Of a DNA stretch of 64,000 nucleotides, positions 25,757-33,829 are shown one piece after another (positions within the stretch are counted from its first letter, which is position 1; each line of letters begins with the position of its first letter). Position numbers and translations under genes: made by a program. The notes below the pieces were generated by a model. The model did no database searches. It saw only the letters and a program-made list of their open reading frames with translations, and was not told the DNA's origin. Source of the DNA: Nitrosospira multiformis (lineage in GTDB: Bacteria; Pseudomonadota; Gammaproteobacteria; Burkholderiales; Nitrosomonadaceae); the NCBI RefSeq assembly GCF_900111585.1, contig NZ_FOHI01000003.1, forward strand, positions 62,001 to 126,000, read 5' to 3'.

Positions 25757-26273
25757 GTTGAAGCTGAGATTCCCTCCCGAGGGAGAGGCGCGGAGTGCGG
25801 GCTACTTCCTCGTCTTGCTGGGCGCTGTCGTCCTGGCAGGGGTATTGCATCAGTTCAGATCGGCCATGGACGAGGTAGCTTATTGGGAGCTGCGCATCGC
25901 CAGCATGGATCGGCGAGCGCAACGCAAGACCACGCCCCGTGTCTGGTCGGCACAGGTCGGGCGCGAAATAAAAAACGAGCTCAAAAAAGCCAATGCGGTG
26001 ATGAGCGAGATCGATTTGCCATGGGAGTCTCTTTTTGATTCAGTCGAGCATGCGGCGAGCCAGGAGGTGGCCTTGCTGTCGTTTCAACCGGATGTTTTTG
26101 GGCGCACAGTCCGTATCGGTGGGGAAGCAAAGAATACGTCGGCCATGCTTGATTTTGTCAGTGCACTGGAGCGCCAATCCGCTGTCAAGGATGCTTACCT
26201 GCTCAAGTATGAAGTCAAACGGGATGATCCCCAGCGACCAGTGGTTTTTTTCCTGACGGCATCATGGACTTGA
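25749..26273 (+). CDS. PilN/GspL-C-like inner-membrane assembly protein
   Basis: A 174-residue protein with one N-terminal transmembrane helix (SAGYFLVLLGAVVLAGVLHQ at 16-35), a coiled stretch and a ferredoxin-like periplasmic domain (VALLSFQPDVFGRTVRIGGE, MLDFVSALERQSAVKDAYLL). This is the build of PilN or the C-terminal half of GspL. The ATG overlaps the end of the previous gene by 8 bp, so the two halves of a GspL-like protein are translated in tandem. No catalytic role is expected; it should bridge the ATPase complex and the periplasm. Confidence 0.72.
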   Translation: MRRLKLRFPPEGEARSAGYFLVLLGAVVLAGVLHQFRSAMDEVAYWELRIASMDRRAQRKTTPRVWSAQVGREIKNELKKANAVMSEIDLPWESLFDSVEHAASQEVALLSFQPDVFGRTVRIGGEAKNTSAMLDFVSALERQSAVKDAYLLKYEVKRDDPQRPVVFFLTASWT

Positions 26274-26842
26274 ATTCCATTAAAACGGTATGGCTGCGGG
26301 TGCGCTGGCAAACGGAGCGGCTTGGTCCTGCGGGAAAAATCGGCTTCGGGCTGCTTGTATTCTCCGCCGTATTTTTTCTGGTAGCCGTGTTGCCGAGACA
26401 GGAGGAATCGAAGGCGCTAATGGCTGAAGCCGAGACGCTGGAAGCAAGGATAAGAATGGAGCCTTCCGCCGAAAGCGGAAGTCCCCGGCGAAGGCTGCAA
26501 GGCGACCAGGCATTGCCGGTGTTCTACGCATTTTTTCCAAAGCCGGATTCATCCCCGTTCTGGATTGGAGAACTGGTACGGATTGCAGGAGAACGGGGCG
26601 TGGAAATCAGCGGCACTGAGTATCGCATGGTACGAGAGAAGGATCTGAAACTGGCGCGCTACGAAATGATGGTGCCGGTCCGCGGAAATTATTCCCAATT
26701 ACGGGGTTTCATTGCCGATGCCCTGCATGCGGTACCGGCAATGGCGCTGGTTGACGTTGCCATCCGGCGCGAAGGGGTACACGCGGAGCTGCTGGAAGCG
26801 AATATCAAATTCAATCTCTATCTGGGCGAAGGCACGCATTGA
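26264..26842 (+). CDS. PilO/GspM-like inner-membrane assembly protein
   Basis: A 192-residue protein with a transmembrane helix at about 26-44 (IGFGLLVFSAVFFLVAVLP), a charged coiled coil, then a ferredoxin-like fold (DLKLARYEMMVPVRGNYSQL, ALVDVAIRREG). This is the layout of GspM or PilO. It overlaps the previous gene by 10 bp. It should pair with the PilN-like product. The family is inferred from topology and order. Confidence 0.72.
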   Translation: MDLNSIKTVWLRVRWQTERLGPAGKIGFGLLVFSAVFFLVAVLPRQEESKALMAEAETLEARIRMEPSAESGSPRRRLQGDQALPVFYAFFPKPDSSPFWIGELVRIAGERGVEISGTEYRMVREKDLKLARYEMMVPVRGNYSQLRGFIADALHAVPAMALVDVAIRREGVHAELLEANIKFNLYLGEGTH

Positions 26843-27363
26843 AACCGACAGAGAAGGCGCGCAAGTTATGGCTGGCCGGAGCGCTGCTGGCCACGCTTCT
26901 CGCGGCCCAATGGGTGAGCGGAGAAGAAGGCGAAGCAGATCCGGAAACGCTTCCAGAATCTGCTGAAGCACGCAATTTCCGAAAGGAAGCGCCTACAGGC
27001 AGGAGCACCCCCGAAAATGAAGCCGGCGAGCTGGATCTCGAGCGGTTGGAGCGCAGAAAATTCAGCGCCCAGGCGGGTGACATTTTCGGACAGAGGTCGT
27101 GGGTGCCGCCGCCTCGCCCGGAACCGCCAAGGCGGCCGTCTCCGCCGCCGATGCAATTCAGGTATCTGGGCAAGGTTGTCGAAGGGAATGAAACACGCGT
27201 GTTTCTCGCCCTGGGAGAACGCAATTATATCGTCAGACCCGGTGAGAGCATCAATAACCAGTATCGATTGGATGAGGTGAGCGACCACGGCATCACGTTC
27301 ACCTATCTTCCCCTTAACGCCAGACAGATGCTTGCTACCGCGGGAGCGGCAAACATTCCATGA
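26839..27363 (+). CDS. PilP/GspC-like periplasmic linker protein
   Basis: A 174-residue protein from a TTG start that overlaps the previous stop (cattga). The N-terminal helix (LWLAGALLATLLAAQWVSG) is a signal or anchor, followed by an acidic linker and a proline-rich stretch (PPPRPEPPRRPSPPPM at about 91-106). A compact beta domain comes next (FRYLGKVVEGNETRVFLALG and YIVRPGESINNQYRLDEVSD), as in the HR domain of GspC/PilP. That domain normally contacts the secretin N0 domain, encoded by the next gene. Some databases use the odd name secretion system X translation initiation factor for this family; nothing here suggests translation. Confidence 0.72.
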   Translation: MKPTEKARKLWLAGALLATLLAAQWVSGEEGEADPETLPESAEARNFRKEAPTGRSTPENEAGELDLERLERRKFSAQAGDIFGQRSWVPPPRPEPPRRPSPPPMQFRYLGKVVEGNETRVFLALGERNYIVRPGESINNQYRLDEVSDHGITFTYLPLNARQMLATAGAANIP

Positions 27364-29615
27364 AAACGGGCAAACACGTTCTGCTCGCCCTGGTTCTTGC
27401 CGGAATTGCAGGATGCGCAACAAACAATGCGTTCGTGGAGGGCAAGCGGCTCATAGCCGAGGGCAAGCTCGACACCGGGCTTGCCAGTCTCGAACAGGCG
27501 GCCCGCGAAAATCCGGATAATCTTGAAATTCGTGCGGTGCTCGCGCGTCAGCGCGAAGCGATAGCCGCGCGTTTCGTATTCGAGGCGGAAGCCGCCAGGT
27601 CGACAGGTGATCTGGAAGCGGCTGACCGGAGTTTTCGCCGGGCGCTTGAAATAAATCCACGTCATGAACGCGCACTCGCCGGACTGGAGGCGATCAATAT
27701 GGATCGCCGCCATACAGCGGCAATAAAACGCGCGGAAGAATTGCTGGAGCGGGGGGAGTATGCGGCTGCTTCAAGCGAGGTCCGCTCCGTGCTGCAGGAA
27801 AACCCGATGCAGCGGGATGCACGCAGGCTCATTCAGCGTATCACCGAAATGGAAATGCAGGCTGCGCAAGCGGGGCCTGTCCTGAAAACCGCGTTTAAAA
27901 AACCTATCACGCTTGAATTTCGCGACACGGGGCTGAAATCGGTATTCGAAATCCTGGCGCGCACTGGCGGCATCAACGTGGTCTTTGACAAGGACGTCAA
28001 GCAGGATAGCAAGACGACGATTTTCGTGCGCGAGACCAATATCGAGGATGTATTCAAGCTCCTGCTGGTGACGAACCAGCTCGCACACAAGGTGCTCAAC
28101 GAAAATTCGGTGCTGATCTATCCGAATACTCCGGCCAAGCAGAAGGAATACCAGGAATTGATGGTGCGCAGTTTCTTTGTCACGAATACCGATGTGAAGC
28201 AAATGGTCGCGATGGTCAAGGGATTGATCAAAACCAAGGACATGCACGTCGACGAAAAGCTGAATCTGTTCGTCATGAAAGACACGCCGGAGGCGATCCG
28301 GCTGGTCGAGCGGCTGGTTGCGCTGAATGATCTGGCCGATCCCGAAGTTATGCTGGAAGTGGAGGTGCTGGAAATCGGGCGCAACAAACTGCTCAACCTC
28401 GGATTGCAGTATCCTGAGAAGATCAATGTGAATTACCTTACCGCAGCCAGTGCTGCCGGCGCGGCTCCTTTTCCGCCCTTTCAGATCAGCAGCGCGGGCG
28501 TTAACGGCAATGGTTCCAATCTCGACAATCTGATTGGATTCGTTGCCAACCCCGCCCTCATCGTCAACCTCAAGCAGCAGGACGGGCTTATCAATGTGCT
28601 TGCCAATCCGCGCATCCGCGTCAAAAACCGGGAGAAAGCCAAGGTCCTGATCGGCGACAAGGTTCCGGTCGTCACCACGACCGCAGCCGCCAACGTGGGC
28701 GTGGCATCATCGGTCAGCTACCTGGATGTGGGGCTCAAGCTGGATGTGGAATCCACTATCTCGCTGCAGGATGAGGTTTCCATGAAGGTCAGCCTGGAAG
28801 TGAGCAATATCGTCAAGGAAGTGCCGGTAACGGGAGGAGGACTTGCGTATCAGGTAGGCACGCGCACGGCAGCGACCACCCTCGCGTTGAGAGATGGGGA
28901 AACCCAGGTTCTGGCAGGATTGATCAGCGATGACGAGCGCACCACGCTTTCCAAGGTTCCCGGCCTGGCAGAGTTACCCTGGGTCGGAAAGCTTTTCATC
29001 AATAAGAACGTTGTCCGAAACAAGACTGAAATCGCGCTGCTGATTACGCCGCGCATCGTGCGCAATATTGCGCGTCCGGCGAAAGCGGCCAGCGAAGTGC
29101 ACTTCGGTACGGAGAACGCGATAACGGTTTCGCCGCTGATGATCGGTAAAGTGGCGCCGCGGGCGCTGGCGATGGCTTCTTCCTCTCCAACCTCCGGTGC
29201 TGACGCCAACCGGCAGTGGCCGCCCGCGCCTCCCAGGGAGGAAACCCGCCCGCCACCGCCGCCCGCTCCCGAGGGGATACCGGTTGCGACACTGACTGCG
29301 CCGGAACAGGTGTCCGCAGGACAGGAATTTGTGGTGAGCGTGGCCGTCGCCGGTGCAGATGCACTTCCGCCCGCCGAACTGGATCTGAATTATGACTCCG
29401 CGGCGCTTGAACCGGTGGACGAGGGTGATAAATCCGGAACACGCATGTTGAAACTGGGCAAGGGTGGCGGCGCCGTGGATGTGCGATTCAGGAGTCTGGC
29501 GCAAAAGCCTGTCACGACACAGATCAGTATCGGGAATATCAGTTTCAAGGACGAAAGCGGGCCGTTTCCCGTTCCGGTGCCTTTGCCACCGGCTGTCAAT
29601 GTCGACATTCGTTGA
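27360..29615 (+). CDS. gspD: secretin lipoprotein GspD with TPR and C-terminal cohesin-like domain
   Basis: A 751-residue outer-membrane secretin. The signal ends in the lipobox IAGC with Cys19. TPR-like helices span about 25-150. An STN/N0-like domain is at 180-260 (ITLEFRDTGLKSVFEILART), N1 to about 320 and the secretin channel domain to about 575, ending in VGKLFINKNVVRNKTEIALL. Unusually, a Pro-rich linker (about 620-640) is followed by a beta domain (ATLTAPEQVSAGQEFVVSVA) like a cohesin fold. Its start overlaps the previous stop by 4 bp. The built-in lipidation may remove the need for a separate pilotin. Classical T2SS GspD lacks the TPRs and the tail. Confidence 0.9.
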   Translation: MKTGKHVLLALVLAGIAGCATNNAFVEGKRLIAEGKLDTGLASLEQAARENPDNLEIRAVLARQREAIAARFVFEAEAARSTGDLEAADRSFRRALEINPRHERALAGLEAINMDRRHTAAIKRAEELLERGEYAAASSEVRSVLQENPMQRDARRLIQRITEMEMQAAQAGPVLKTAFKKPITLEFRDTGLKSVFEILARTGGINVVFDKDVKQDSKTTIFVRETNIEDVFKLLLVTNQLAHKVLNENSVLIYPNTPAKQKEYQELMVRSFFVTNTDVKQMVAMVKGLIKTKDMHVDEKLNLFVMKDTPEAIRLVERLVALNDLADPEVMLEVEVLEIGRNKLLNLGLQYPEKINVNYLTAASAAGAAPFPPFQISSAGVNGNGSNLDNLIGFVANPALIVNLKQQDGLINVLANPRIRVKNREKAKVLIGDKVPVVTTTAAANVGVASSVSYLDVGLKLDVESTISLQDEVSMKVSLEVSNIVKEVPVTGGGLAYQVGTRTAATTLALRDGETQVLAGLISDDERTTLSKVPGLAELPWVGKLFINKNVVRNKTEIALLITPRIVRNIARPAKAASEVHFGTENAITVSPLMIGKVAPRALAMASSSPTSGADANRQWPPAPPREETRPPPPPAPEGIPVATLTAPEQVSAGQEFVVSVAVAGADALPPAELDLNYDSAALEPVDEGDKSGTRMLKLGKGGGAVDVRFRSLAQKPVTTQISIGNISFKDESGPFPVPVPLPPAVNVDIR

Positions 29616-29621
29616 GCTGGG

Positions 29622-30134
29622 ATGAAGCGTATTTTTGCTGCATCGGCGGTGGTAGTAAAAAAAACAGGCGAACGGGGATTTACCCTGGTGGAACTGACCG
29701 TGGTCGTAGCCATTACAGCAGTGCTCGCTTCTGCCGCGATACCGTTATATGAACTCACGGTAAAGCGTGAAAAGGAACAGGAACTGCGGGTGGGATTACG
29801 TCAGATCCGCGAAGCGCTGGACGCATACAAGGGCGCGGTGAACGAAGGGAGGATTGTTCGGCAAGCCGATGAATCGGAGTATCCGCGCAAGCTGGAAGAT
29901 CTGGTGAATGGCGTGCCGGATCTCAAGCATCCCGCCAAGCGCAAGATATATTTCCTGCGGCGACTACCAAGAGATCCGATGGCGGATGATCCTGCATTGC
30001 CTGCTGCTGACACCTGGGGCAAGCGTTCCTACGAGAGCTCACCGGATAACCCGCAGGAGGGGAATGATGTTTTCGACGTGTATTCCCGTTCACCGCGGAT
30101 CGGCTTGAACGGCATTGCCTACGATAAATGGTGA
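29622..30134 (+). CDS. minor pseudopilin (GspH/I-like)
   Basis: A 170-residue protein with prepilin cleavage Gly19-Phe20 in ERGFTLVELTVVVAITAVLA and Glu24 at +5. The mature part is short and contains KREKEQELRVGLRQIREALD and PRDPMADDPALPA, with a C-terminal YDKW. It begins 6 bp after the secretin gene. It is processed by the prepilin peptidase, which is not encoded in this window. It is a minor pseudopilin by position; its exact letter (H, I or J) is not clear. Confidence 0.85.
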   Translation: MKRIFAASAVVVKKTGERGFTLVELTVVVAITAVLASAAIPLYELTVKREKEQELRVGLRQIREALDAYKGAVNEGRIVRQADESEYPRKLEDLVNGVPDLKHPAKRKIYFLRRLPRDPMADDPALPAADTWGKRSYESSPDNPQEGNDVFDVYSRSPRIGLNGIAYDKW

Positions 30135-30556
30135 ACAGGGTGCGTGAAGCCAGGGACAGGTTTGGTTCGAGAAGCAGTCAAGACGGTTCGTTCCGTTGCG
30201 GATTCACCCTGGTCGAGTTGCTGGTCGTCATGGCCATCATTGCCGTTCTTCTCACCATTGCCGCTCCGCGGTATTTCAACTCCGTGGAAAGATCAAAGGA
30301 AGCAGTATTGCGCCAGGACCTGAATGTCATGCGGGATGCCATCGACAAGTTCTACGGCGATACGGGGGACTATCCCCGTGATCTGGCAGAATTGGTCGAG
30401 AAACGATACTTGCGCGCCATTCCGGTTGACCCCTTGACCGAAAGTTCCGAAACCTGGGTCACCCTCCCTCCCCCTGACTCAACCGAAGGACTCTACGATG
30501 TGCATAGCGGCGCGGAGGAGGAGTCAAAGGATGGAACCTCTTACGCGACCTGGTAG
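30128..30556 (+). CDS. minor pseudopilin
   Basis: A 142-residue protein with a long 24-residue leader and cleavage in RCGFTLVELLVVMAIIAVLL after Gly25, with Glu at +5. The mature domain has AVLRQDLNVMRDAIDKFYGD, TGDYPRDLAELVEKRYL and PVDPLTESSETWV. It overlaps the previous gene by 7 bp. It belongs to the same pseudopilin set as its neighbours and carries a GspG-like DxxTGxYP segment. Confidence 0.85.
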   Translation: MVNRVREARDRFGSRSSQDGSFRCGFTLVELLVVMAIIAVLLTIAAPRYFNSVERSKEAVLRQDLNVMRDAIDKFYGDTGDYPRDLAELVEKRYLRAIPVDPLTESSETWVTLPPPDSTEGLYDVHSGAEEESKDGTSYATW

Positions 30557-31337
30557 CGGTGTGATTGGACGGCAAGGAATACGGCGCCCTATACACGTAG
30601 GAGGCGTGGGAGGCGCAAGGCAAAGGGGTTTTACCTATATCTGGATCCTGTTTGTGGTGGCGCTGACCAGCGTTGCGCTGGCAGGCGCCGTGCAGGTATG
30701 GCGTACCGAGGTACGGCGGGAAAAAGAAAAAGAACTGATGTTTGCCGGAGAACAGTTCAGGCAGGCGATCGGCTCTTATTACGAAAATTCCCCCGGCATG
30801 CCGAAGCGTTATCCCGATTCGTTGGAAAAATTACTCCTGGATAAGCGTTTTCCCACCATCAAACGGCATCTCCGGAAAATATTTTTCGATCCCATGACTG
30901 GCTCAAGCGAGTGGGGTCTGGTCACACAACCGAATGCCGGAATAACCGGCGTGTACAGCCTTTCAAAAGAGCCTCCGCTCAAGCGCGCCAATTTTCCGGA
31001 ACGCTATGCGGATTTTGTGGAAGCGAAGGATTATCGCGACTGGAAATTCATCTATTTACCCGGAGACTCTGCCACTATCCTGCCCCAAACGCAAGCTGCG
31101 CCGGAAGACTTGCCAGCTACTCCACCACAATCTTCCTCTGAGTGGCGGCCAGGAGATCTTCGGCCGCAGACAGAAGCTTCCGGTTCCCAGCCGCGACCCG
31201 AATCGGAAAGAGGTATCCCATCACCATCCTCGCCTTTCTCGCTTTCCCCGAGCCCATCGGATCAAGAGGATGGGGGGTCCTCGCAACCCGATTCATCCCC
31301 ACAATTCGGTTCCTCCCCGCAGAGCGTTCAATATTAG
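30531..31337 (+). CDS. atypical pseudopilin lacking Glu+5, Pro/Ser-rich tail
   Basis: The ATG at 30531 follows AGGAGGAG and overlaps the previous gene; 268 residues. The prepilin-like segment is RQRGFTYIWILFVVALTSVA: the Gly-Phe site is present but position +5 is Trp, not Glu. GspK-type tip pseudopilins also lack this Glu. A globular part (YPDSLEKLLLDKRFPTIKRH, KIFFDPMTGSSEWG) ends near residue 190. The last 75 residues are a disordered Pro/Ser/Gln tail. It is the last gene of the operon and probably caps the pseudopilus. Confidence 0.8.
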   Translation: MEPLTRPGSGVIGRQGIRRPIHVGGVGGARQRGFTYIWILFVVALTSVALAGAVQVWRTEVRREKEKELMFAGEQFRQAIGSYYENSPGMPKRYPDSLEKLLLDKRFPTIKRHLRKIFFDPMTGSSEWGLVTQPNAGITGVYSLSKEPPLKRANFPERYADFVEAKDYRDWKFIYLPGDSATILPQTQAAPEDLPATPPQSSSEWRPGDLRPQTEASGSQPRPESERGIPSPSSPFSLSPSPSDQEDGGSSQPDSSPQFGSSPQSVQY

Positions 31338-31615
31338 AACTCCTGAAGTTCAGGACTAGAAGTTTCTGCGGAGTCGTGTTCCCACCTATCTCTTCACAGG
31401 TGCATATTTCATGGAACCATGGGAAGGCGTTCCTGCATTTCCTCCTGTCGTCTGTATGGTCCTTTCTACCTACATCGGATTCATGAATCTGACACCTGAT
31501 CTTAATGATTCAGTCATATCCTGCCATGAAAATACGCAATCGCGCGAATCGAAAAAAATAATATCGGGAAGACCGTTGCAGCCCGAGAACGATATGAATA
31601 ATCAGGGCATAAGGA

Positions 31616-32389
31616 ATGATGGGGGGAGAGTTTACGCTGACGGAGCGGGAGGCGGAATACCTGTTCCGGATTATCGATTCATCGATCAATATATTCCGCC
31701 GTCATCAGTTTTTCTTGTGGGCGCAGGGTGAACTGCAGGGCCTTCTGCCGCATGGCATGCTCATATGCCTGTGTGATGAGGGCAATGGTCAGGCTGTGAA
31801 CATCGAAAGATTCAGCCGCACGGATATGGACGAAATCCGGTTTTCAGAACTTTGCCGTCCCGATGGGGGGATTGTATTTCGCGCCATGTCCGCGTGGAGC
31901 GCGGGCAAAAACCAGCCGCTTCTGGTTTGCCCGAATAATTCGCATACACCCACCTACAAGCGTTTTTCTCACGACCTGAAACGTGAGAATCTGCAGCGTA
32001 TCGCGGCGCACGGGATGTTCGATGCCAATGGCCGGACCACCTGCTTCTTTACCTTTACCCAGATTTCCGCGGCATTGAGCGAGCGTCATGCCTATTTCCT
32101 CGAGCTGTTGATGCCGCACATGCATATGGCGCTGGTGCGTATGCTGTTTCATGAACGCCATCACAAACAGGGTGCCGTGCGGGAAAGAAGCAGAAAACTC
32201 ATCACGGACCGCGAGACGGAAATTCTGCGCCATGTTCAGGCGGGAAAGAGCAATCATGAAATAGCCCAGCTACTTCACATCAGCCCGCTTACCGTCAAAA
32301 ACCACATCCAGAAAATCCTGAAAAAGCTGGATGTCAATAATCGGGCTCATGCGGTGGCCAAGGCGATGGCGCTGAAGATCACGCTTTGA
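31616..32389 (+). CDS. LuxR-family regulator, EpsA-like (PEP-CTERM/exopolysaccharide associated)
   Basis: A 257-residue protein with an N-terminal sensory region (about 10-180, with FFLWAQGELQGLLPHGMLIC) and a C-terminal GerE helix-turn-helix: LITDRETEILRHVQAGKSNH, IAQLLHISPLTVKNHIQKIL, KKLDVNNRAHAVAKA. The N-terminal text resembles the EpsA regulator family found in exosortase/exopolysaccharide gene sets. It stands alone between the secretion operon and the c-di-GMP riboswitch. A role in controlling either is likely but unproven. Two adjacent ATGs (31616, 31619) are possible starts with AAGGA very close. Confidence 0.82.
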   Translation: MMGGEFTLTEREAEYLFRIIDSSINIFRRHQFFLWAQGELQGLLPHGMLICLCDEGNGQAVNIERFSRTDMDEIRFSELCRPDGGIVFRAMSAWSAGKNQPLLVCPNNSHTPTYKRFSHDLKRENLQRIAAHGMFDANGRTTCFFTFTQISAALSERHAYFLELLMPHMHMALVRMLFHERHHKQGAVRERSRKLITDRETEILRHVQAGKSNHEIAQLLHISPLTVKNHIQKILKKLDVNNRAHAVAKAMALKITL

Positions 32390-32681
32390 ATCCTCTGGGC
32401 CGATCCCTCCGACCCTAGAGTCCGCGCTCCGGATTCTTCGCTGTATCCGAAGTGACTCCTCGCAGTGACTCCTAGGGCGTGTCCTGGCATCCATGAAAAG
32501 CGGGAAACAGCACTTCTGCTGCCCCTATCCGTCACATCCAATACACGCCGATGGCGAGTTCCCGCATGCAGGCCAAAAGAATAGGCAGAAAGTACCACGA
32601 AAACAACGATTGTGTTTCACAGATGGTTAACGACCGTCACATATAGTGGCCCACGTCCGGTAACAGGTACAAGCGTTCTAG
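32390..32681. other. spacer before the riboswitch
   Basis: 292 bp, no gene seen. A short direct repeat (agtgactcct twice, near 32449-32474) is visible. The promoter of the riboswitch transcript must lie here or just before. Confidence 0.4.
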
Positions 32682-32775
32682 CCGGTCAGGAACAAAGCCA
32701 AACCCGTTGCGAGGCGGGGACGGAAAGCTGCGGGTCTCCACTGCAAGCGGAGGTAGCCGGGTTGCTCCAGGACGG
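32682..32775 (+). ncRNA. c-di-GMP-I (GEMM) riboswitch
   Basis: The core reads CAAACC at the start, the first hairpin, GGGGACGGAAAGC, a second helix with GGGTCTCC..., then GGTAGCCGGGTTGC. These are the conserved landmarks of the GEMM/c-di-GMP-I aptamer (usually GGGACGCAAAGCC and GGTAGCCGGGTTGCC). Positions 32682-32693 can pair with 32764-32775 to close P1, 9 of 12 pairs. A hairpin that could be the expression platform follows. It lies about 80 bp upstream of the PEP-CTERM gene that starts the matrix/adhesin locus. Direction of control (on or off) is not readable with certainty. Confidence 0.88.
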
Positions 32776-32776
32776 T

Positions 32777-32806
32777 TGATCAGATGAAGCGGGGCTTCAT
32801 GGATCA
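32777..32806 (+). terminator. expression-platform hairpin of the riboswitch
   Basis: TGATC-AG-ATGAAGC-GGG-GCTTCAT-G-GATCA forms a long stem directly after the aptamer. A T7 run (ggattttttt, 32816-32823) follows 10 nt later, so it may be a terminator, with the 3' side of P1 within reach to form the alternative structure. Confidence 0.6.
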
Positions 32807-32856
32807 GTCAGCCGGATTTTTTTGGTGCAACACTAATTACCTACGGAGTATCCGCA

Positions 32857-33738
32857 ATGAAGATGGATTTCAAACTCAAGACACTCGCAATCACAGCCAT
32901 CATGGCAGCCTCGACTCCTGCCCTTGCTGCTATCGAGGGCGGCGTCACCGGCAATAGCGAACTGCTGCTCAACGTCCGCTATTACGGCGGTGCTTCTGCA
33001 ACTACGGGCGGCGATGACATTTCAGGTCTGTTCGATCTCGGTTTAAAAATGGACGACATGCTTGCCCAGAACGGTCAAGTCTTCAACAAAAGCTGGGATT
33101 TGACGAGTGGCAGCTATGGTGCTTCCTGGAATCAATTGATGAGCTTTGTCGGTCCTGCCAACGCACATCTCGTCGAGTTCAGCGTTATCGCACTGGATAA
33201 CACGGATTTCGGCACGATTGGCGGTTCGCGTTATCTCACCACGATGAATGTGGAAACTGCCCCGAAGCTGGCAACTCGTCCACTGGTGGCATTCCAGAAT
33301 ATGGAAAAGTACATCGATGCCAATAACAGTCGCGGTACGCATGCGAGCGATGCAAATGGCGCCAGCGTTGCCACGCCCACAGATGCTCCTGATACCTTCT
33401 TCGGCGCAATTAATGGTGTGGGCCAGGGTGACAATTGGCTAGCGAATACCACTGCTGATACCACCCAGCCTCTGGGTACGGACCAAAATTTCTGGTTCCT
33501 GACCACATCCTCTATCTCAAGTTTCGCTCAGGCCGTCAAGACTCCGTTTGGCATAGATCTGAATAACGACGGCAGCATTGGCGAAGACGAGTTCAGCAAA
33601 TTCAAGTTGACCGAGAATGGGGTGCTCACCTTCACGAGCCCATCCGTCTCTCCTATTCCCGAAGCGGATACCTGGGCCATGCTGCTGGCAGGACTGGGCA
33701 TGCTCGGCATGATCGTCCGCCGCCGCACGACCATCTGA
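32857..33738 (+). CDS. PEP-CTERM protein with EF-hand-like loop
   Basis: A 293-residue secreted protein: signal peptide MKMDFKLKTLAITAIMAAST with cleavage near ALA-AIE, and a C-terminal SPIPEADTWAMLLAGLGMLG helix with VRRR. This is the PEP-CTERM variant with PEADTW. DLNNDGSIGEDEF at about residues 238-250 is a calcium-binding EF-hand-like loop (D-x-N-x-D-x-S-I-x3-E). It is the first gene after the c-di-GMP riboswitch, with GGAG before the ATG. It should be sorted by an exosortase; none is encoded in this window. Confidence 0.87.
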   Translation: MKMDFKLKTLAITAIMAASTPALAAIEGGVTGNSELLLNVRYYGGASATTGGDDISGLFDLGLKMDDMLAQNGQVFNKSWDLTSGSYGASWNQLMSFVGPANAHLVEFSVIALDNTDFGTIGGSRYLTTMNVETAPKLATRPLVAFQNMEKYIDANNSRGTHASDANGASVATPTDAPDTFFGAINGVGQGDNWLANTTADTTQPLGTDQNFWFLTTSSISSFAQAVKTPFGIDLNNDGSIGEDEFSKFKLTENGVLTFTSPSVSPIPEADTWAMLLAGLGMLGMIVRRRTTI

Positions 33739-33829
33739 GGCACACAATAAGCTGCTTATGCCCGGTCAGGGAGTCCGGGAAAGGCGGGCTTCAGCCTGAA
33801 ATATCAATCTGAAAATAAAGGATATCAAA

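Noticed and set aside
31341-31355. TCCTGAA-G-TTCAGGA inverted repeat after the secretion operon
   Set aside because: A one-base loop cannot form a normal hairpin and there is no T-run, so it was not called a terminator.
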